A DNA stretch of 64,000 nt from Tachypleus tridentatus (taxonomy: Eukaryota; Arthropoda; Merostomata; Xiphosura; Limulidae). The notes below the pieces were generated by a model. The model was not told where the DNA came from, did not search any database, and was given only the letters and a program-made list of their open reading frames with translations. Numbering within the stretch: position 1 is the stretch's first letter; each line of letters begins with the position of its first letter. The stretch is taken from the NCBI RefSeq assembly GCF_004210375.1, contig NC_134825.1, positions 68,749,558-68,813,557 of the forward strand, written 5' to 3'. Below, piece by piece: positions 22,928-42,358 of this stretch. The position numbers were made by a program, and so were the translations under genes.

Positions 22928-23128
22928 TAGCAGTGTAAGACTAGAGGGAAGGCAGCTAGTCACCACCACCCACCGCCAACTCTTGGGCTACTCTTTTACA
23001 AATAGCGGGATTGACTGTTACATTATAATGTCCCCACAGCTGAAAGGGCGAACATGTTTGGTGTAACGGGGATTTGAACCTGCGACCTTCGGATTACGAC
23101 TCGAACACCTTAACCCACCTGGCCATCT
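22928..23128 (-). repeat. SINE family I, tail truncated
   Basis: Begins within the body at 'gcagtgtaagactagaggga' and runs to the tRNA-like head 'aacccacctggccat' on the plus strand; the GCGCGAAATTC tail is missing. Confidence 0.85.
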
Positions 23129-23129
23129 C

Positions 23130-24200
23130 TTTACTGATAATAAGCTTGATGTACACCACCTTTGGGCTTACTCACGAACTGTGACTGTAGTCTATTGTAC
23201 TCTACATTTTACAGCATTCTGTTGGACACGGCAAGTACTTACTTAGACTAAACCTGTTACACTAAGAGTTACGAAATCCGTATTATTAGTCTTTGTATAT
23301 CAGACAGAAAAACAACTGCTGCAGAATTTAATGGCTGGCGTTTCAACTAGTCTCGTATTGCTAGAGGCTAAACGTATCACCTCACGTTGATATAACATAT
23401 CTAGTATTAATATAATATTGATAGTTACTAGTACAGGCTTGTCTAGTAGCCTAGAACCCTACTATTAGCATTGTTACTGTACGTCTAATACTGTATTAAA
23501 TCTAGGTCTACCAGGATCTTTTTCTATCGATAAACATTGAAAAGTTGTCATCATATGGCTTCTTCTTCTTTAAAAAAGTAATAAAGAAACTACAATATAA
23601 TACAGACAGAAAATATAAGCTATAATACCACATATTACATTACTTTCATCAAGGATATACAAATATCACTTTTATTCTATTTATCTAGATTGGGATTTAA
23701 GTATATCTTGATCTGAGAGGGTCACGTGAAATACTGACCTCTTCTTCCTCCTTGGCAGTTGATTTTTGAGGGGGGGGGGAGTTATACAGAAAAAATGCCA
23801 ATAACATTACTACATGAAGGTCAGTGTTTGTAGCAAACAGTCCAAGTACATACTCCACCTCATTTTTACGAAGCCATGTCCATGTGTTGAAAACTATTAG
23901 CATTGTCAACTTTGCTAGTGATCAGAATCTGGAACAGAACACGTGCTATGTAGACGTCAAAGCAACGTTTTATCTTTACCTCAAATATGACACTCGCGAT
24001 TACTGAATATGACGTCACGTGCACTCCAACTTACAAATTCCGTGCTTTTAATACCGCACAATCCAAAATTACCCTCATTAAATATATTAAAATTATAAAA
24101 TTAATTTTAACAGGTATGTATGTTGTTTCCCCCCGATATATTTTTCCGCTCTGTAAAGTATGTTCGCTTACTCACTATATAGCTCTCGCAATATTCTAAA
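23130..24200. other. Region upstream of the DUF2236 gene
   Basis: Contains a G run near 23770 and the stretch upstream of the ATG at 24201. CpG-containing 'gatatgacgtcacgtgcact' at 24007 includes a CRE-like TGACGTCA next to a CACGTG E-box, about 180 bases before the start codon. This is a plausible promoter element, not a proven one. Confidence 0.4.
24012..24025 (+). promoter_or_regulatory. CRE-like / E-box pair upstream of DUF2236 gene
   Basis: TGACGTCACGTG-type sequence: a palindromic CRE overlapping a CACGTG core, about 175-190 bases before the predicted start codon. Such sites are common in animal promoters. No transcription start is known here. Confidence 0.35.
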
Positions 24201-26440
24201 ATGGACAGTTTTAAGGTACAGACTGATGTAAAGAAACGATTAGAGGATCTTCGGCTCGGAGCTCAGTGGCACGGCGACAGCGGAAATTCAACACTACTTC
24301 CGCCACCTTGGCTGGTGAAAGAGAAGTTTTACCGAGCAAGAGAGGTGTTTAGACGAAACTTTTTCAGGTAATGTATGTTGAAAATTGTTTTTAGTATGAT
24401 AAACAATTCGAATTGATAATAAAGTGGGAAGCAATTCAGTTTTATCAAAAGGTTTTCATTAACAAAACTTTCTCGAAAAACAAAACCTGATGTTTGTTTC
24501 TGAATTTCGCGCAAAACTACACGAGGGCTATCTGCAATAGCCGTCCCTAATTTTGCAGTATAAGACTAGAGGGAAGGCAGCTAGTCTTGGACGACTCTTT
24601 TACCGACGAACAGTGGGATTGATCGTAACATTATAACGCGTCCACGGCTGAAAAGGCGAGAATGTTTGATGCGACCGGGATTCGAACCCGCGACCCTCGG
24701 GTTACGAGTCGAACGCTTTAAGCCACCTGGCCATGCCGGGCCTAAAACTGATGTTCATCTTATTAACTTAAAAAAAATATTAACATGGAAAAATAATTTC
24801 GTGTTCGTTCATTTTATTACGTTTCTGCACAGGAAGGCTTAACATGAAATATTTTTATATATTTTTGTACGTAAAAACGACGTTAAACATTTGTTTAAAA
24901 ACTAGTTTAGAAACTACGGCTACTTCTCGATATTTGTTTAAACCAGTTCGCTAAAACATAACATAAATTAGCTATAAATACGTAATTTTTTCATCCCACA
25001 GAAGTATCTGTGATTATTATAATCTTCCAAGTTCTCCTTCTTAAGAGTCCGTAATCTAAGGGTCGCGGGTTCTAATCCCGGTTGCACCAAACGTGCTTGC
25101 CCTTTCTGCTGTAGGGGCGTTAAAATGTACGGTCAATTCCACTATTCGTTGGTAAAAGAGTAGCCCAAGGGTTAGCGGTGGGTGGTGATGACTAGCTGCC
25201 TTCCTCTAGTCTTACACTACTAAATTAGGGACGGCTAGCGCAGATAGCCCTCGAGTAGCTTTGCGCGAAATATAAAAAAAAAAAAAACTCCTTCTGAAAC
25301 TGCACAGTAATATTCTTGCAATTCAGTTGTTGATACACAAATATTTATTTGCATGGTTTGGCAATAAGTATAAATAAATTACAAGATTTGTTTTGTTATG
25401 AAATCGACGTTTTTAACAGTTGGATTTATAGTATAAAAAAGAAAGACGGAGTTTGTTGTTTTAACATAATTGTCAGCCTTGTCCCAAGGCATCTAATAAT
25501 CTGGTATGTTGTATGCTTAGATAATATTTCGTGATATCGTGCAATGAAATGTTTTCTTTCTTACAGCATGTTCTTTGCTCACTTGTCAGGACTTTTTTTG
25601 TTGGTCTATATTCCCAACATGCTTAACCCTTTACACTATACGGGTAATTCTTCGAACTTAGTGCGTATTTTTCGGCGATACGTCAGCACCATGCGTCACG
25701 TTCGGAAGTGGTACGAGGGCGACATCTGGAATCCTGAAGATCCTGCTTACAAATCAATAATAATTACTCGGCGTATGCACAAAAACGTTGCCGACAGCTT
25801 GAATGATAAAAACACGCCGACAGAATTTAATAAATATAGGAATATGAAAACACAGTTAACCTGCCCTTACCAACAGAATGTGGTTATGTCTCAATATGAC
25901 ATGGCTCTGACACAGTTTTCCTTTATTGGGGTGATTGTGTTGTTTTCTCGATGTTTAGGGATCTACTGCTCACAGGAAGACTTGGAGAGTCTTGTACATT
26001 TCTGGAGAGGGGTAGGTTATCAACTAGGTATTGAGGACCGCTTCAACATTTGTGACGGAAGCCTAGTGGAGACAGAGGCAATATTTCATAAAATCATGGA
26101 TGTTGTATGGAAACCAACAATTAAATCGCCTTTGCCAGAAGCTGTCCAGTTGAGCAAAGACATCATCCAGGCTATGAGCATCGTCGTACCGTTTCTTCAT
26201 TGGACAGCTATGATGAAATTTTGGTGTGGATTACTGGGTTTACCATTCAAGGAAAAAGTAACATCTTACGTGTCATTTTGTCATTGGCTTATGTTCGCCA
26301 CCTTTCAAATTATGATAAACTTCTCTGTTTTCCGAATCGTTTTTAATGTGTTGCTCAAAATCGCTTATTGGAGGGCAGTTAACTACCAAAATAGGTTAGA
26401 AAAACAATTAGAAAGACTACATACTGATATCAAGCGATGA
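24201..26440 (+). CDS. DUF2236 (MpaB / latex-clearing-protein-like) oxygenase-family protein, two exons
   Basis: Exon 1 is 24201-24367 (55 codons plus AG, donor CAG|GTAATG). Exon 2 is 25567-26440 (acceptor TTTCTTACAG), where one C completes a Ser codon. The phase matches and gives 346 residues. An in-frame TAG lies just upstream (24180), so ATG 24201 (context AAAATGG) is the first start. Features I assign to the family: RRMH at residues 124-127, SQYDMALTQ at about 164-172, and the WRGVGYQLGIEDRF segment at about 202-215. Hydrophobic helices lie near 57-75, 174-188 and 295-320. Known family members are haem-linked oxygenases (fungal ER-bound MpaB, bacterial rubber oxygenase Lcp). For the animal homologues the substrate is unknown, so an oxidoreductase role at a membrane is inference. 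Two SINEs sit in the 1.2-kb intron. Confidence 0.85.
24499..24743 (-). repeat. SINE family I in DUF2236 intron
   Basis: From 'gaatttcgcgcaaaactaca' to 'ctggccatgccgggccta'. About 30 bases of the body (the GGCGGTGGGTGGTGATGACT region) are deleted. Confidence 0.9.
25042..25285 (+). repeat. SINE family I in DUF2236 intron, 5' truncated
   Basis: Starts inside the tRNA-like head at 'gagtccgtaatctaagggtc'. B box, body and tail ('gcgcgaaatataaaaaaaaa') follow. Its orientation is opposite to the other intronic SINE, so this intron's RNA could form an Alu-like inverted-repeat hairpin. Confidence 0.9.
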
Positions 26441-27400
26441 AAGCATTTATTATTATTATTACTCATACGAACAAATCGACACATATGGTTCTGTCCAACA
26501 ATCCAGTTCTCATGCCTTTTGCACGTGGGATGCGGTAAAGCCCACTACGTCTCAGTTTTATTCTGCTGCCAACAGAAATACAAACAAGTACAAATGACTC
26601 ATTCGTGGGAGAAATATCCTATAAAGACCTATAACTGTGGAAAAAATCGGGTCTGGAATTTTGTTTTTTAGAACCAAATGTATTTTTATTGCTGAAGAAT
26701 TGGAGAAGAGAAAAAATAATAACTGTGAATTGAAACTGCTACAACTATATCAAAGTGCCATTATGACTCTTACGAGAAGTGCGTAGCATCTTATGTCCTC
26801 AAGTATTTACATGAAACATTGCAGAAAGTAGAAGAAAATTCCAAGCTCTTAATATCAAGTGTTAACTGCAAAAATTCGTAAACTTACTTTAAAAAAAAGC
26901 TTCGTAAGCTCAAAATTATCAAAAAAAACAAAGCAACTTTGTAAGTACAAATCTGATAACAACAACAAGTATAAGCATTAAAAATATTAGTGGACATAAC
27001 ATATTTTAAACTTCATCTAATAAACATCCCCACGAACTTATTATCATGGTAAAATAATGATTTTTTTACAAATATTATAATACTTAAAAAATCGTGTATA
27101 CGTAATAAGCTGTATAATATGTATGAAAAAAGTATTATTGAATATAATTTTAAATATAACTATACTAAATAACATCTTTTAGCCCTCAAAATAATTGTTA
27201 TTATTGTAAAATAATCCATTTATATTTCTTTTAAAAAACATTCTGAATGACAAGCTGATGGTTAAAAAAAATAAATAAAACATCGCCAAAATACCAACAA
27301 AAACACACACACCAAGTAGTCACTAAGTTTGTTATTACTTTGAGGTGTTATTTGCTCTTCTACATTATGATGTTCAGATAATTGAAGTGTTTTGTTTAAC
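26441..27400 (+). other. Probable 3' UTR and downstream of DUF2236 gene
   Basis: AT-rich after the TGA at 26438-26440. AATAAA-type signals occur near 27266-27280 ('aaaaaataaataaaacatcg'); I cannot tell which is used. Confidence 0.4.
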
Positions 27401-27401
27401 T

Positions 27402-27852
27402 CACTGGTTCTCAACCTTTTTGAATCCATGGAGCTCCTCTGGCATCAAATTTGTGTCAGAGAACCCTTCACAGTATTCATTACAAAAAAAACCAAAAAAA
27501 AACTGCAATACTGTATCAGTAATTCATGACACAGTATGTATGTTTAAGGCAGCTGCATAACAACACATAGATATCCAAGGCATGAAAAATTTCTTAAGCC
27601 AATTATCAAACACGCACACATAACAAGCAGTGTTCTCTCAAACAGTAAACGTCTGCATGGCTCAAGCAATGTTTCTACCTAGTCTTGCTCACTAAATTAC
27701 AACAGTGTAATAATTTACATTGTGTCATTATGAAACCATCTAGTAATAAAGAAATATGATGTAGCTAGATTGCAATTATATGATCACTATGTATTTACAT
27801 ATTAGAATATGTGGAACTCTTGCATTCTGTAAACCCTGGTTGAGAAGCACTG
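27402..27852. mobile_element. hAT-type MITE with 8-bp target duplication
   Basis: Inverted ends CACTGGTTCTCAACC on the left and GGTTGAGAAGCACTG on the right match 14 of 15 across the ends. They are flanked by GTTTAACT (27394-27401) and GTTTAACC (27853-27860), an 8-bp duplication with one change. Length (451 bp), termini and target length fit a non-autonomous hAT element. No transposase was seen. Confidence 0.85.
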
Positions 27853-27860
27853 GTTTAACC

Positions 27861-30790
27861 TATTTATGTTATTGTTGCAATCCACTTTAGTAATGTTGAG
27901 GTATTAGAAATACTAGTTTTGTCAACTGTTTTGAAACGTTTTTATTGTGTTATTTATGCTTTGTAACAATTACCAATAATATATTAAATCTTGAAATATT
28001 GTTACAGGGTTTGGATATATACATTTTCTAATTACATTCTGGATTTAATATGCATGTTCTTGTCAGTTGAGAATACAAAAAAAGTTTTATTAAAATTGAC
28101 AATAAAAAATAAAGTATTAACACTAAGTTATAAAACACAACATTGAAAAAAAGTATGTCAAACCAAAGTTTTTTACTATTTGCCCAACAAAGTTTTAGAG
28201 TTAAAAGAGCTGATAAGAGAAAAAAATATAACATGTTTTGCCACAATTAAAATTGCACCTAAATAAAACTTTAGATTATAAATAAAATCACTGTTTCACA
28301 AAAAATTGAAATTGTTATTATATCTATATAATCTTGCTAGAAACTATTTATTTTTGATGCCAACATTATCCTTGTACTGGAAAAACAAAACAAAAAACGT
28401 TTACTAATTTGACCTAAATCCACATCTTTCTCTGACCCTTTTATTTCCTGCTCACCAGCAGTTCCTGATCTGCAGAAGCCAAGGGCTAAAATCAACCTAA
28501 CAAGCTAATTACAACTAAATTCACTGAAATTCACTGTTATCAGATTTATTCCTTGCATGTAAAAGCTTAAGCTCCTTCTGAAATCATGCTGCCATTTCTC
28601 ACAGTCTGTGCTTCTCTTTATCTTTTGCCTCTAATTTAATTATGATAGCCTCCAACCTAAGAACTATACATAAAAATTGCACATCTTCATTACTAGCTTC
28701 CTTAACCCTCAGACAGCAGGAATGTTGTAGGTAGTAGCATCAGTTGCTGATGGCTACTTTTTAAGGGTTAAAAGTATATCTCTGTCCCAAGTTCCCAAAT
28801 AAATCCACTCATTGCATCCATTACACCTAACAAACTGAACACTTAACTCCTACACTAGTCTTAATTATTCTATTTATAGCTATAGGCTGAAAATAAATAT
28901 TTAATATCAAATACCAGTAGACTAGTTTTAACAGTTACTGTGAAGCCTAACATTTAACAACCAATATTATCATTTATTATTACTACTTTGTCTTCATACT
29001 AAAATAAAGTTTATCTTTAATTACATAGAACGTATAAAGTAGCACTGAATAATTTATTAGAACTAACAATATATATAACAATAAAATGTATATAGCCTAA
29101 TGAATCAAAGTTCAAGTAAACAATTCTTAAAACAACAAGAGATAATGAATTAGTTTTGAGATTATATTTATTTAATAAAACAATGTATCTATTCTCCTTT
29201 AAGATTTACCAGTAAGTAGAAACATAAAAAATAAAAATGTAATCAGTTAGTTCACCTAGACAAAAGGATAGCCCCAAAATAGGGTCTGGTATTTCAAAAT
29301 ACAAAAAACTGCAGATGTTTTGTACAAGGTTCTCATACAATCACAGTGGTCACAAGATGTTGCATATTGCAGATAAGTTGTGTCAACAACAAGAAACTTG
29401 ACATTTAAACAAAATTCAAGAAAAACAAATACATTTTTAATTAATGCCTTCGAGGCTGTCAGAAAAAAAATTCAAGTATGTGAAATATTACTTATGCATG
29501 TATGAATATGGTAGTAAGTTACCTCAATAGCAAAAGATAAGCCAGTTGAGGGAAATTCACTTTAGCAACACAGAAACAGAACAAAATATCTTATATCAAA
29601 TGAAACTTTTATAACCTAAATAACTGAAAGATTCCATATCCTGTTTAACAGTATATATATAACACAGTAGTTTGAGATTCTAAATTTTATATTAATTTCT
29701 TACCAAAATACATGGAGCTCTCCAGATAAAAGTAATGAACTTTGTAATAACGTTTGTGAAACAAAGTCAAAAGAACGTAAACTTTCAGTAATATTATAAA
29801 TACCAATTCACATAAAAAATAAGATCTGTAAATCAGCTTTTAACAGAATGTAAAGTTGAGTACAACCTCAATTAAATTTTCTTCCAAACACTTAGTAAAT
29901 ATTTATCACTAACAAAGTGATTATATACAGCAAGACATCTTGCCACATTAGATTAAAAGCTTAACCCAATGAATGTGTACTGTAAAACTACATTAATTAG
30001 ACAAACTATAATTATTTTATTGTCTACTCTTTGGAGAAACTTTTGAAGTTGCTTAAACTTTATTTTGAAATTAGCCATTCCATTGTATAATTGCTAGCTA
30101 GTTCTTAAATTTAAGAATGTCTACAGTTTGCATGATTGAACATAACAAAGAAATCAAATTTGAAATACATAACTAAAATGAAAGTATGATTATTTTTGGG
30201 ACTCAAATTTTATGTATCAAACAGTAAGTGAAAGTTTCACAACAATGTTCATGACATCTGATAAATATATTCTCTTTCCTCTCAATGTAATTATTTATGT
30301 TTAGACCTAGAATGAAAAACAAAATAAAATCATATTCATATAGTTGATAACACTACAAAATAACTTTTGATTGATAATTTAAAAATGTTATCATTGAGCA
30401 TCCAATATACTTTTAATGCATGTCAAATATGTCATCTATAATTCCTGAAATTCTTTCACACTCAAACTATACTATCTATATACATAAATATGCAAACACA
30501 CAAAATGCCTATGAACTGTTCAGGAATCCCCTGAAAGAATATTAATACTGAGAGAATGAGAAATGGGTTGTGAAAATATATTTTACTTGCTGATAGTTGG
30601 GTCAAATTTCAAAATTAAAATATAAGAAGAGTAATATTGCTTACTGTTTCAGTTACTTAAATGTAAAAGAAAACCTTTTTACATGGAAATGGTATGAAGT
30701 CAGTGTTTGACCAACACAAAAAAATTAATGTAGTTAATGACTGTCTACATGTGTCAAAATAAATAAAACAAAAACATATGAATAAAAACT
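27861..30790. other. Intergenic, nothing recognised
   Basis: Almost 3 kb of AT-rich sequence downstream of POLR2D without family I SINEs or supported exons. Confidence 0.5.
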
Positions 30791-30796
30791 TGACAC

Positions 30797-30802
30797 TTTA
30801 TT
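30797..30802 (-). terminator. Polyadenylation signal of POLR2D
   Basis: AATAAA on the minus strand, 46 bases after the POLR2D stop codon. A 3' UTR this short is plausible for this small housekeeping gene. Confidence 0.6.
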
Positions 30803-30847
30803 TTAATGTACAATGATTTAAAAAAAGTTAGAACACAAACAGTTACA

Positions 30848-37992
<7,145 letters not shown>

Positions 37993-38911
37993 GTTGTTGT
38001 AAACTGAAACTTGTGAGATGTAGCCCAGAACTTTTAAAAAAAAAATAAGTATTACTCCGCTATAAATACACGACACAAACCTTTACTAAGCTATAAACTA
38101 TATTTATTATTTAATGCTAATAATATTAAAATCGTGCTTACAGGTTACAGTTTCATATCTGCTACTAGGTAGATAATACGCCCTCTTACGATATACATTT
38201 TTATTTTTTAAATCGGCAAAGAACAAAACCTTTCGCGATAACTGATAAGTATCATGATTCAAACATGTCTGAATTATAATGTGATTAGAAATTGCAGTAA
38301 AATAATAAAATTTTCATAGGCATATATTTGTATTTTAAATAAAAAAAAGAAAAAAATAGGTCAGAAATAAGAAATTATAACCTTTAGAATATAACGACTC
38401 TGCACTCCATCATCGAGCTTTTTACTTCTTTACATTATAATGCAAAGTCCCAGATATAAATATTTCTAATTTTTCTAATATGTTTCGCCTAATCATATTA
38501 CATTTATCTAAAATACACTTGGCGCCGTAATCAATATAAACAATGAGAGGATACGTCAATCCAGCAATAATACGAAACTTTAGGATTAAATAATTTCATA
38601 ATAGCGTTAGACTTATTGCATTTTTAACACTGCATCATTTATTGGACCGCTTTGGGGTTTTCAGAGAAAAAGAGTGCATACTTCTACTTCAACCACATCA
38701 TTTCCGCTCTACTTATTGCCGACAATCATAGAGATATAAATACATTTATCTCTATGCCAACGATGCGTTTCAATCAATATAATAACTCGTTAAGCTAGCT
38801 GGAATAAAACAAATATAGTACTTGATATGCTATTGTTATAAGCCATTTGTTGGAATTCCCAGCTAATATCTTGAAAACTCAGAAAAAAACACATAATCAA
38901 CATCATACTAA
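37993..38911. other. Upstream region of POLR2D
   Basis: Contains the 5' leader of POLR2D reading to the left. No TATA box or other site can be assigned with confidence. Confidence 0.4.
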
Positions 38912-39567
38912 CAGGGGTGGATACAGGATTTTTTGGTGGAGAGGATGATCGACTAAGTAACAGTGATTTAAACCCGACCCCAAGTAAACTTTTCCTTGTT
39001 ACTGCAACGTAAACTTCATGGAATTAATTTAGAAACAAAGAAAAGAAACATATATGACTATGAACTATCATTTATTGATTTTATTCTAAAATATCAAGTT
39101 ACAAGTAATCGTACAGCACTATACTGAATCACACAATATAGTGCATGTGACAATGAACTTTCATATATTCCTAAATAACGTGTTACAAGTACACATACAG
39201 CACTTAGGCCTATAGCAGTATATCGAATCACGTACACAACATATTAACATGAACTCTTTAACACCACAGTACATATGACCATGTACTCTCATTTATTCCC
39301 AAAACATTACTGAGAGGAAGTAAGTGACGGCCTAATGGGTTGATCTAGCCAATACTATAAAGTCACTAGGTCTGAGGTCAATTTAGTAATGGTGAGACAG
39401 TAGCTCCTTGTTCCTGGGAAAATTCCACTCAGTGGTCTACGTAATCAAAAATATTCTAATTGAGATGATCAGTTCTTTATATTTCTGATTTCCCATTAAC
39501 CTACACAATTTTGGTATGGCCAGTTGGGGGTAACATTCCCCCATCCCCACCTCTGCATCCATCCCTG
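38912..39567. mobile_element. hAT-type non-autonomous element, perfect 8-bp TSD
   Basis: Left end CAGGGGTGGATACAG and right end, inverted, CAGGGATGGATGCAG (13/15). The 8 bases CATACTAA occur immediately outside both ends (38904-38911 and 39568-39575). The interior has three imperfect ~110-bp repeats built on 'aagttacaagtaatcgtaca' and 'tacagcacta..ctgaatcac'. No transposase ORF. Confidence 0.92.
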
Positions 39568-39689
39568 CATACTAAAACGCCGAAAATTTTCGCTCCTATA
39601 GACCTGAATCCCGAATCTTTTAACTACCTGGCGACACCTTTTATTGCATTTTTAAGCATTACATTCGTTATTCAGGACTTCAGGGCTGT

Positions 39690-39810
39690 TCTTCGCTGGT
39701 ACAGTGGTAAGTCTAAGAATTTACAACGTTAAAATTAAGGGTTTGATTCCCTTCGGTGGACTCCACAGATAATCTGATGTGGCTTTGCTATAAGAAAACA
39801 CACACATACT
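39690..39810 (+). repeat. tRNA-like SINE, family III
   Basis: 'gctggtacagtggtaagtct', 'gggtttgattcccttcggtg' and 'tgatgtggctttgctataag' with a CACACA tail. Confidence 0.82.
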
Positions 39811-40082
39811 TCAGAGCTTACGGGTTTTACTAAGAAAAGATATCAATGCAACTGCAATATCATTATACATTCTTTTCCCCTGAACAAAAAAATGCAGTAT
39901 TCAAAATACAATAAGCCTAATATTATGGTATCACAACAAATAAAATTAATTATAAATTTTAAAGCATCGCTCTTCAACTGTTACTTCAGCATTATGGGCT
40001 ATATCTCAGACTCCAGTTAGACAACTTTCTCGGCTGTTGAACTCATGAAATTGGATGATTCAACACAGACAGATTGGGTGTG

Positions 40083-40192
40083 TGCGCGTTTTCTTATAGC
40101 AAAGCCATCTGCTGAGCCTACCGAGGGGAATCGAGCCCCTGATTTTAGCGTTGTAAATCCGTAGACATACCACTGTACTAGTGGGAGGCGAC
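40083..40192 (-). repeat. tRNA-like SINE, family III
   Basis: Inverted relative to the copy 280 bases away: CCCACTAGTACAGTGGTATG, GGGGCTCGATTCCCCTCGG and GATGGCTTTGCTATAAGAAA on the minus strand. Confidence 0.82.
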
Positions 40193-40194
40193 AG

Positions 40195-40912
40195 ATTAGG
40201 ATAAAACTTTTGAAACTCTATCTTCCAAACAGACTTCTTTCACTTACTGTAGATATAATAAACTGTTACACACAAGCTCATAAAAGCGCTGAACGTGTGA
40301 ATATTATTAATAAAGCCGCAGTAAAGAATATGACTCATTGGATCCCTATAACATCTATGTTCTTTTATACACTTGGGTTACTTGTAATTAGGGTCATTTA
40401 TCTGAATTTTCTGCCATGGATAGTTCAGAGTTAATGATGGGCATGGCGGTTTAAAGTTTATTAATCATTAAGATATTCAGTCTGCCATGTTGTTTTGGAA
40501 GATATTTCTCCTCTTTACGTTCTTAGACGATTAAAGATTGACCATGCCCTCACCATTTCGTGAGGTAATTAATCTGTGTTTCTGTACTATTTACTCCATG
40601 AGATCTGCATAATCAACTTGCACTTTTGCAGCATCGTTATTTAAAATGCAACAATGCCTTCTGGATTCTTTAAAGTTCATCAGACACTTTATTAATGCAG
40701 TCTACTTAGATATTCTATTTAAAACAATAATATTGTATAACATTGGCATATATATATATATAATTATTTGCTTTATGCCGTCCTATATCTGTGAAAATAC
40801 TGCTCCAATCCACAGTCACAGGTATCGAAATTAATGGGTAATCTTAACGAGGATAATAAAACATTGGTACCTTAACTAAAGCATGTTTTAGTGTGTGTGT
40901 GTGTGTATATTT
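40195..40912. other. Intergenic, nothing recognised
   Basis: Contains short ORFs without coding support and a TG microsatellite at about 40890. Confidence 0.45.
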
Positions 40913-40914
40913 AG

Positions 40915-41028
40915 AATTAAAAACAAAATTACATAATTGTTTATCTGTGCTTTGCCACCAAGGGTATCGAAACTCAGTTTTTAGCGGTGTGAATCCGTAG
41001 ACATACCTCTGTGCTACTAGGCATGTTT
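40915..41028 (-). repeat. tRNA-like SINE, family II
   Basis: 'ctgtgctttgccaccaaggg', 'tatcgaaactcagtttttag' and 'ccgtagacatacctctgtgc' in minus-strand order. Confidence 0.75.
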
Positions 41029-41029
41029 T

Positions 41030-42009
41030 AGAGCTGGTAATGTTTGATGACAGTCATGCATTCATCCAACGTATACACCAGTCTTTATCAGTGAACACAC
41101 ACACACAGTCTTGAGAAGATTGACACTAAACTTTAATAATATGAAATGAAAATAAAATAAGATGTGTAATTTTCATTTAGTCTCGGGTTGGAACCAAACT
41201 GTGACTTTTCATTCACTTATATCTAACTTTCAATTTTTACCAGAACGAAGTTTAAAATAACTTTTGAAAATTATGGATTTACTCAAAGTGTGTTTGATAA
41301 ACACTGACATCGGATAAGATTTTGGTTTATCATATCCTTACATCATCATTGGTACATATCGGTTGGCCTCAGATAGTTCAAAACTGGTCTTCACCGTCGT
41401 GATCTATCCTTGTTACTCTGTGTCCCGACATATTTAAAATAATGTATTCAGATAAAGCTGGTGCTCTCTTTCAATCTGTGAATCATAAGGGCCTAACAGG
41501 AACATAGATATAACTCTCGCAATGGGGACGAAAATCATATGTCTAGGAAAAGGTCTTGCGTAGATTTTGCAGCGTATTGGTATTAACTCTACTTCAATCA
41601 CAGTTTCCTCCTCTTCACCATAAGTTCTTTATGGTTTTCAGAAATATTTTTTCGTAATCAAGAATTCTAAGCTTAAAAGTAAGGAGAGAGTTAAATGTAA
41701 TATGTTCAGTATAAGTTCTACAATAAAAATAATTGGCCAATGCACAAAAATTGTAATTTGCTAACCCAGCCTGTGACATTCAAATGTAATACTCTAAACA
41801 ATAGTTAAATATTCAATCTGCAAGACGAAAGATGCATAGGAAATTTTCTCCAAAAATAATCTGAAGATGTCAGATAAGAAAAGGTGCAAAAAGAAAGAAG
41901 AGTTCAAAGATAGGGTCTAAATCAAACATTTAAGTCACACCAAAGTCTCTATGAAATGTCCCACGACCCGAAGTTACCAAGATTAGTGATCAGTCTAGTT
42001 ATACATATT
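41030..42009. other. Intergenic, nothing recognised
   Basis: AT-rich flank of the THAP/P2X7-domain module; no gene or repeat can be supported. Confidence 0.45.
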
Positions 42010-42196
42010 TTAAGGTGAATTTTCAACAAATTTAATAATTGCCTTAGAAACTGTACTTTGGTTCGGTATAATTCCTGTGCGGTTGCCATATTTTTAAACA
42101 CTTTAGTTTTTGAGTAAAAAATGAAACAAAATATGCGGGTCCTCGAACTCAAGTTCCTCTCGGTCGTTCGGCTGTTTCCGTGACGTTTTACAACTA

Positions 42197-42214
42197 TGAC
42201 GTAATAGTTGTCAA
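42197..42214 (+). promoter_or_regulatory. TGACGTAA motif, left member of inverted pair
   Basis: An 18-base motif TGACGTAATAGTTGTCAA. The TGACGTAA core is ATF/CREB-like. It lies about 145 bases before the THAP ATG. Its inverted near-copy lies just upstream of the P2X7-domain start codon. It could be a shared promoter site or a subterminal transposase-binding site. Confidence 0.5.
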
Positions 42215-42358
42215 GCACGCTTCGTTGCACTCCGATCATTTTGTTCCTTTCAGTGCTGGTGTTTTATGTAAATCTATTGGTGCTTTTTTTCGGATTACAT
42301 ACTTTGTGAGAATATTTTTTGTCTTGATATTGCTACTTTATGCTTGTTTTATGATAAC

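Noticed and set aside
24258-24275. CAGTGGCACGGCG in DUF2236 exon 1 is identical to a stretch of a family II SINE (9158), suggesting exonised SINE.
   Set aside because: Only 13 bases match. In a 64-kb window exact 13-base matches are expected by chance, and the rest of the SINE does not align.
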